Positions 61,028-64,000 of a stretch of DNA of 64,000 nt are shown here, piece by piece. Below the pieces are notes generated by a model. The model saw nothing but the letters and a program-made list of their open reading frames with translations, did no database searches and had not been told where the DNA came from. How positions within the stretch are numbered: position 1 is the stretch's first letter; the number at the start of each line of letters is the position of its first letter. The translations under genes and the position numbers were made by a program. The DNA is taken from assembly GCF_002007105.1 (NCBI RefSeq), contig NZ_MVBC01000005.1:124001-188000 (forward strand). Reading direction: 5' to 3'. The DNA comes from Hymenobacter sp. CRA2 (GTDB lineage: Bacteria > Bacteroidota > Bacteroidia > Cytophagales > Hymenobacteraceae).

Positions 61028-61468
61028 ATGAGATTTTTGATACCGCCTGTTTTCGTTCGTCAGCATCGCGTACTAGATCAAGTCTATAATGTTCCAAGTA
61101 TTAATGACTTCCCTAATGTGAGTGAAATAGCAAACTCAACTGGAATGACAGAAGATGAGGTGGTGCAAGCTGCATATCTTCTGTTGGAACGAGGGATGGT
61201 TTCAATCGATAGAGGCCACAAACCATACATTATCCGATGTTCGCCCGAAGGAGCTAGCGCTTATTTACAGAAGAAGCTGCTTGCTGAAGGAGACGAGAAG
61301 GGAAAAGCCAATCTGCTGAGATGGATGCAGATATTCGGAATAATAGTAGCGGCATCTATAACAATATCAACGTTCATAATGAACCTCATCAAAACAGATT
61401 CCAATACCAATAGAATCACTAAAGTTGAATCAGAAATTCAGCTGTTAAAAGCAAAACCCAAGGACTAA
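61028..61468 (+). CDS. Membrane-tethered winged-helix protein, AT-rich
   Basis: A 146-residue protein with an N-terminal winged-helix-like segment (NVSEIANSTGMTEDEVVQAAYLLLERGMVSIDRGHKPYIIR), a short loop, one membrane segment (IFGIIVAASITISTFIMNL, about 95-115) and a short coiled C-terminus (RITKVESEIQLLK). Its base composition is distinctly AT-richer than the neighbours, a sign of recent acquisition. The gene lies 18 bases after the GH3-type gene. A sensor or repressor tied to the membrane is possible, but not shown. Confidence 0.62.
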   Translation: MRFLIPPVFVRQHRVLDQVYNVPSINDFPNVSEIANSTGMTEDEVVQAAYLLLERGMVSIDRGHKPYIIRCSPEGASAYLQKKLLAEGDEKGKANLLRWMQIFGIIVAASITISTFIMNLIKTDSNTNRITKVESEIQLLKAKPKD

Positions 61469-61623
61469 AGCTGTTCAGAGGTTATCGTTCTTGGTGTGTA
61501 GGGCCTGCGCCTGTGATAGAAAATGAACGTTGGCTAACTAACTGCTGTGCAGTTATTGAACTTAGGCGATTCTGGGTCTTAGCTCACAGCTATGAGTAAT
61601 AGATTGCCACTGCCGAACAAGGC

Positions 61624-62136
61624 ATGATAAAAACAGATACTAGTTTCTCCACCGACGCCCGCCAGATGCCGAGCCAGCGCATTGACAACCCCCGCAGCTA
61701 CCGCCAGCACCTGCTGCGCGAGGTGCCGCTGGTGCTGCTCGGCGCGGGCGTGTGCGCGTGGGCGGCGGTGCAGGGCTACAGCGGGCCGGCCGTGGGTGTG
61801 GCCGTGCTGGGGCTGCTGGCCCTGGGGCTGGACCGCCACACGCAAAGCCTGACCTTGACCGACGAGCAGGTGAGCCTGACTTATTACCAGCGCCTGACCA
61901 GGCATCAGGTCACCTGGCCGCTGGCCGAAGTGAGCGTAAACGAGCTGCGCAAAGCCGGCGGGCTGCTGGGCAATCAGCCCTTATATGAGCTGCGCATCTC
62001 CAACCCCGGCCTCGGCCGCACGCTCACTCTCAGTACCGCCGACGGCTTCCGTGAGGAGCAACTGCTGGCCCTGCACGCTGAGCTAACTGGCTTTGATGAG
62101 GAAAAGGAGGAACCCGAACCCGGCGCCGACCGGTAA
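61624..62136 (+). CDS. Small membrane protein of unknown function
   Basis: 170 residues from the ATG at 61624, or 156 from the ATG at 61666 (MPSQRIDNPRSYRQHLL). Two close membrane segments (VPLVLLGAGVCAWAAVQGYSG, AVGVAVLGLLALGLD) are followed by a cytoplasmic domain of strands (LTLTDEQVSLTYYQRLTRHQVTWPLAEVSVNELRKAG). The layout resembles the PH-like membrane proteins. The family is not recognised. Confidence 0.55.
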   Translation: MIKTDTSFSTDARQMPSQRIDNPRSYRQHLLREVPLVLLGAGVCAWAAVQGYSGPAVGVAVLGLLALGLDRHTQSLTLTDEQVSLTYYQRLTRHQVTWPLAEVSVNELRKAGGLLGNQPLYELRISNPGLGRTLTLSTADGFREEQLLALHAELTGFDEEKEEPEPGADR

Positions 62137-62456
62137 ACTCTGCCGCGCCAATGCTGTAACTTGCCGCCAACCGCCACCCGTTTCATCTTACCGAATCTGC
62201 ACCCGAAGCGGGGTATTGCGGAGCAGGTTCGGAGAGGTTCGATTCCCCGCAGCGCTGGTTGCCGCCCCACAAGGGCATAAGCACTGAACATGCTGTGAGA
62301 AAGGGTGAAAAGCCGGGCCCTTGCGGTCCAAACGGCGCCCGAGCCTGCAAACCCGCGGATACCGCCGCAGCTCTGGCCGCGGCTGAAGCGGGTTTCCCTC
62401 GGTCGGCGGGCTTTTCGCCCTTATCGGCTATTCGCTAACGTATTTTTTGCCGCCGC
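62137..62456. other. Intergenic region, tRNA-like motif not supported
   Basis: About 320 bases. GGTTCGATTCCCC (62236-62248) looks like a tRNA T-arm but no acceptor or anticodon arms can be paired around it. TATTTTTTG (62441-62449), near the Bacteroidota -7 motif, occurs before the next start codon. Confidence 0.45.
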
Positions 62457-63182
62457 ATGGGCCTATTCACCCGCACCTACCACGTCCGCCCCAACCAGGA
62501 GGGATACTTATTTCGCGACAGCGTGCTGGAACGGCAGCTGCCGCCCGGCCGCCACGAAGTGCTGGACCTGCGCCGCCGCACCGAGCTGCTGGCTCTGCCC
62601 ACCGTGCCGCGCCTGCTCACCGTCACGAATCAGGAAGTGCTGACCCGTGACAACGTGGCCCTGCGCTTTTCCTTCAGTTTGCTCTACCGCATCCACGATG
62701 GCCGCCAGCTGCTCAGCCAGCTGGAGCTGAACCGCCCCGTGCCCGCTTTGCTGGCCGAGGTAGAGCAGCGCATCCACAACGCGGCCCAGAGCAGCATCCG
62801 CAACCGCATCGTGCAGTATGAGAGCGAGGAGCTGAACGAGCGCCGCGCCGAGCTGACCGACCTGCGCAGCGAGGTGCTGGCCGCGGCCGTGGCCCCGCTG
62901 GGCGTCGTCATCGAAGAAGCCCAGCTGCGCGACCTGACCTTCCCCAAGAACATTCAGGACCTCTTCGCCCGCCACCTCGAAGCGAAAATCCGCGCCAAGG
63001 CCGACCTGGAAAACGCCCGTACCGCCGTGGCCACGGCCCGCGCCCTCAAAAACGCCTCCGAGCTGATGAAGGGCGACGACAACCTGCGGTTCTTCCAGTT
63101 CCTCGAAACCATCACCAAGATTGCCGAGAAGGGCAAGCACACTTTCCTGGTGGGGGAGTTTCCGCAGCCGCTGAAGCCGTAA
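62457..63182 (+). CDS. SPFH/Band 7 domain protein (slipin-like, no membrane anchor)
   Basis: A 241-residue protein with the SPFH core: VRPNQEGYLFRDSVLERQLPPGRHEVLDLRRRTELLALPTVPRLLTVTNQEVLTRDNVALRFSFSLLYRIHDG and, after the helical middle, VEQRIHNAAQSSIRNRIVQYESEELNERRAELTDLRSEV, then FPKNIQDLFARHLEAKIRAKADLENARTAVATARALKNA. Usual slipins have an N-terminal membrane loop; here the chain begins inside the domain, so it probably binds membranes only through oligomers or a partner. It is directly followed by a HAD gene 11 bases later. Confidence 0.8.
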   Translation: MGLFTRTYHVRPNQEGYLFRDSVLERQLPPGRHEVLDLRRRTELLALPTVPRLLTVTNQEVLTRDNVALRFSFSLLYRIHDGRQLLSQLELNRPVPALLAEVEQRIHNAAQSSIRNRIVQYESEELNERRAELTDLRSEVLAAAVAPLGVVIEEAQLRDLTFPKNIQDLFARHLEAKIRAKADLENARTAVATARALKNASELMKGDDNLRFFQFLETITKIAEKGKHTFLVGEFPQPLKP

Positions 63183-63193
63183 CTGGCTTGCCC

Positions 63194-63634
63194 ATGCGCA
63201 TTGCCTTCGACTTAGATAATACCCTTATTCGCTCGGCACACCCGTTTGCGCTGGAAAGGCCGCGCCTGGGGTGGTTGGCCCGGCTGCTCGGCTACGAAAG
63301 CCTGCGTAGCGGCACGGTAGAGCTGCTGCGGCATTGCCAGCGCCAGGGCTGGGAGGTGTGGGTGTATACCACCTCATACCGCTCAGCGGGCTACATTCGC
63401 CGGCTGTTCAGGCTGCACGGCATTCGACTCGGGGGCGTGGTCAACCAAAGCCGGCACGAGCGGGAAGTACGCGTTAGCTGCTCCAAGCACCCGCCAACCT
63501 TCGGCATTGACGTGCTGGTGGATGACTCGCCGGGCGTGCGGCTGGAAGGCGAGCGGCACGGGTTTCGGGTGATAGTGGTGCGGCCGGAGGACGAAGGCTG
63601 GCTGCGCACGGTGCAGCAAGCTTTATTATCATAG
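63194..63634 (+). CDS. HAD-superfamily phosphatase-like protein
   Basis: About 146 residues from the ATG at 63194 (MRIAFDLDNTLIRS); a TTG six bases upstream would add two residues. Motif I is FDLDNTLI, with the nucleophile Asp and the acid Asp two residues later. Motif II is VYTTSYRSAGY with Thr/Ser; motif IV is IDVLVDDSPGV. The Lys of motif III is near RVSCSKHPPTF. There is no cap domain, so a small-substrate or protein phosphatase is likely. It follows the SPFH gene closely. Confidence 0.85.
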   Translation: MRIAFDLDNTLIRSAHPFALERPRLGWLARLLGYESLRSGTVELLRHCQRQGWEVWVYTTSYRSAGYIRRLFRLHGIRLGGVVNQSRHEREVRVSCSKHPPTFGIDVLVDDSPGVRLEGERHGFRVIVVRPEDEGWLRTVQQALLS

Positions 63635-63669
63635 TATAGCTTTGTTGGGCTTTAATTCAGGTTTTGTAG

Positions 63670-64000
63670 GTGGGTTTTTTCGGAGGGTTATGTTTGCTTG
63701 GACTGGCCTGCTTACTCTATCTAGGCTGGAAGAATGGGCTTCGGGAGCAGGCTAGAATAGAACAGTTGGGCTTCCATGCCGAAGCCGTAGTGCGCTTCTA
63801 TCGCGAAGAGTACGTGCGCGTGGCTGGATCGTGGGACTGGCTGGAATACCCATACGTGGAATACACGGATGAGCACGGCGACGTGAAGCTGGAACGGTTA
63901 AAATACGCGCAACGCCCAGGACAACCTTTTTCGATAGGACAACCAGTAGAGGTTATCCGTTATAAGGAAATACTGTATTACCGCCAAGGCTTGCAAGAGG
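63670..64000 (+). CDS. Partial DUF3592-like protein, runs off the right edge
   Basis: A GTG at 63670 follows an in-frame stop and opens a frame to the end of the window, at least 110 codons. The product begins MGFFGGLCLLGLACLLYLGW (a membrane segment), then KNGLREQARIEQLGFHAEAVVRFYREEYVRVAG and YPYVEYTDEHGDVKLERL, ending in the window at QPVEVIRYKEILYYRQGL. The order membrane segment, basic helix, then Y-P-x-V-x-Y strand resembles DUF3592 membrane proteins. The 3' end is not available. Confidence 0.6.
   Translation, partial: MGFFGGLCLLGLACLLYLGWKNGLREQARIEQLGFHAEAVVRFYREEYVRVAGSWDWLEYPYVEYTDEHGDVKLERLKYAQRPGQPFSIGQPVEVIRYKEILYYRQGLQE

Noticed and set aside
62233-62255. tRNA-like T-arm GGTTCGATTCCCC
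   Set aside because: The 5-bp T stem does not pair and no D or anticodon arm is present.
1-64000. CRISPR array
   Set aside because: The only regular repeat (45591-45737) is a 21-bp tandem without spacers, and no cas gene is present.

Overview
The window is high-GC chromosomal DNA from a member of the Bacteroidota, most likely a Hymenobacter-like bacterium (Cytophagales). Three things point there: a Bacteroidota-type (subtype iii) type VI secretion system (T6SS) with TssN and TssO; a two-gene methylmalonyl-CoA mutase; and many lipoproteins and secreted proteins with Bacteroidota-style leaders and little Shine-Dalgarno signal. The assignment rests on protein character alone; no database search was run.

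Region 1 (1-12.6 kb) is ordinary housekeeping and accessory DNA: a secreted beta-propeller-like protein, a CoA-pyrophosphatase-type Nudix enzyme overlapping a VOC-fold protein, an L,D-transpeptidase, two hydrolase/reductase-type enzymes, an ankyrin protein, a methyltransferase, an ABC-F ATPase and a DUF4397 lipoprotein.

Region 2 (13.5-27.4 kb) is the T6SS core: tube (tssD), sheath (tssC, tssB), sheath-recycling ATPase (clpV/tssH), then tssN-tssK-tssO-tssE-tssF in one minus-strand operon with tssG divergent. A WYL regulator and a RidA-family gene sit between clpV and tssF. I see no tssP, tssQ or tssR.

Region 3 (27.4-41.6 kb) is the T6SS cargo region, all on the minus strand. In transcription order it holds: a TssD tube protein fused to a class-3-type lipase, an overlapping ankyrin lipoprotein (probable immunity), two further tssD paralogues, a GH19 muramidase/chitinase-like effector, a small secreted/lipoprotein partner, vgrG, an unrecognised 276-residue protein, a PAAR-like/Rhs toxin with a His-rich C-terminal nuclease-like domain, and four small genes that look like an immunity array (two SUKH/SMI1-like, one Imm22-like, one unknown). 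This is the most interesting part of the window.

Region 4 (42-48.3 kb) is a patchy accessory stretch: an SDR enzyme with a C-terminal membrane tail, a DUF4242 protein, a gene remnant, a 78-bp near-perfect palindrome running into 21-bp tandem repeats, a strongly AT-rich DUF4062 gene (foreign-looking) and a lipoprotein gene. The lipoprotein gene lies between the true 3' end of the methylmalonyl-CoA mutase gene and a displaced second copy of that 3' end, the footprint of a past integration or recombination.

Region 5 (48.3-64 kb) is core metabolism and replication: both methylmalonyl-CoA mutase subunits, an outer-membrane beta-barrel protein, a 5'-nucleotidase split into two genes in reversed domain order, dnaA, an OsmC protein, a GH3-family acyl-amide synthetase, a small AT-rich membrane-tethered winged-helix protein, a SPFH protein, a HAD phosphatase and a partial gene at the right edge. 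Long inverted repeats separate several of these genes.
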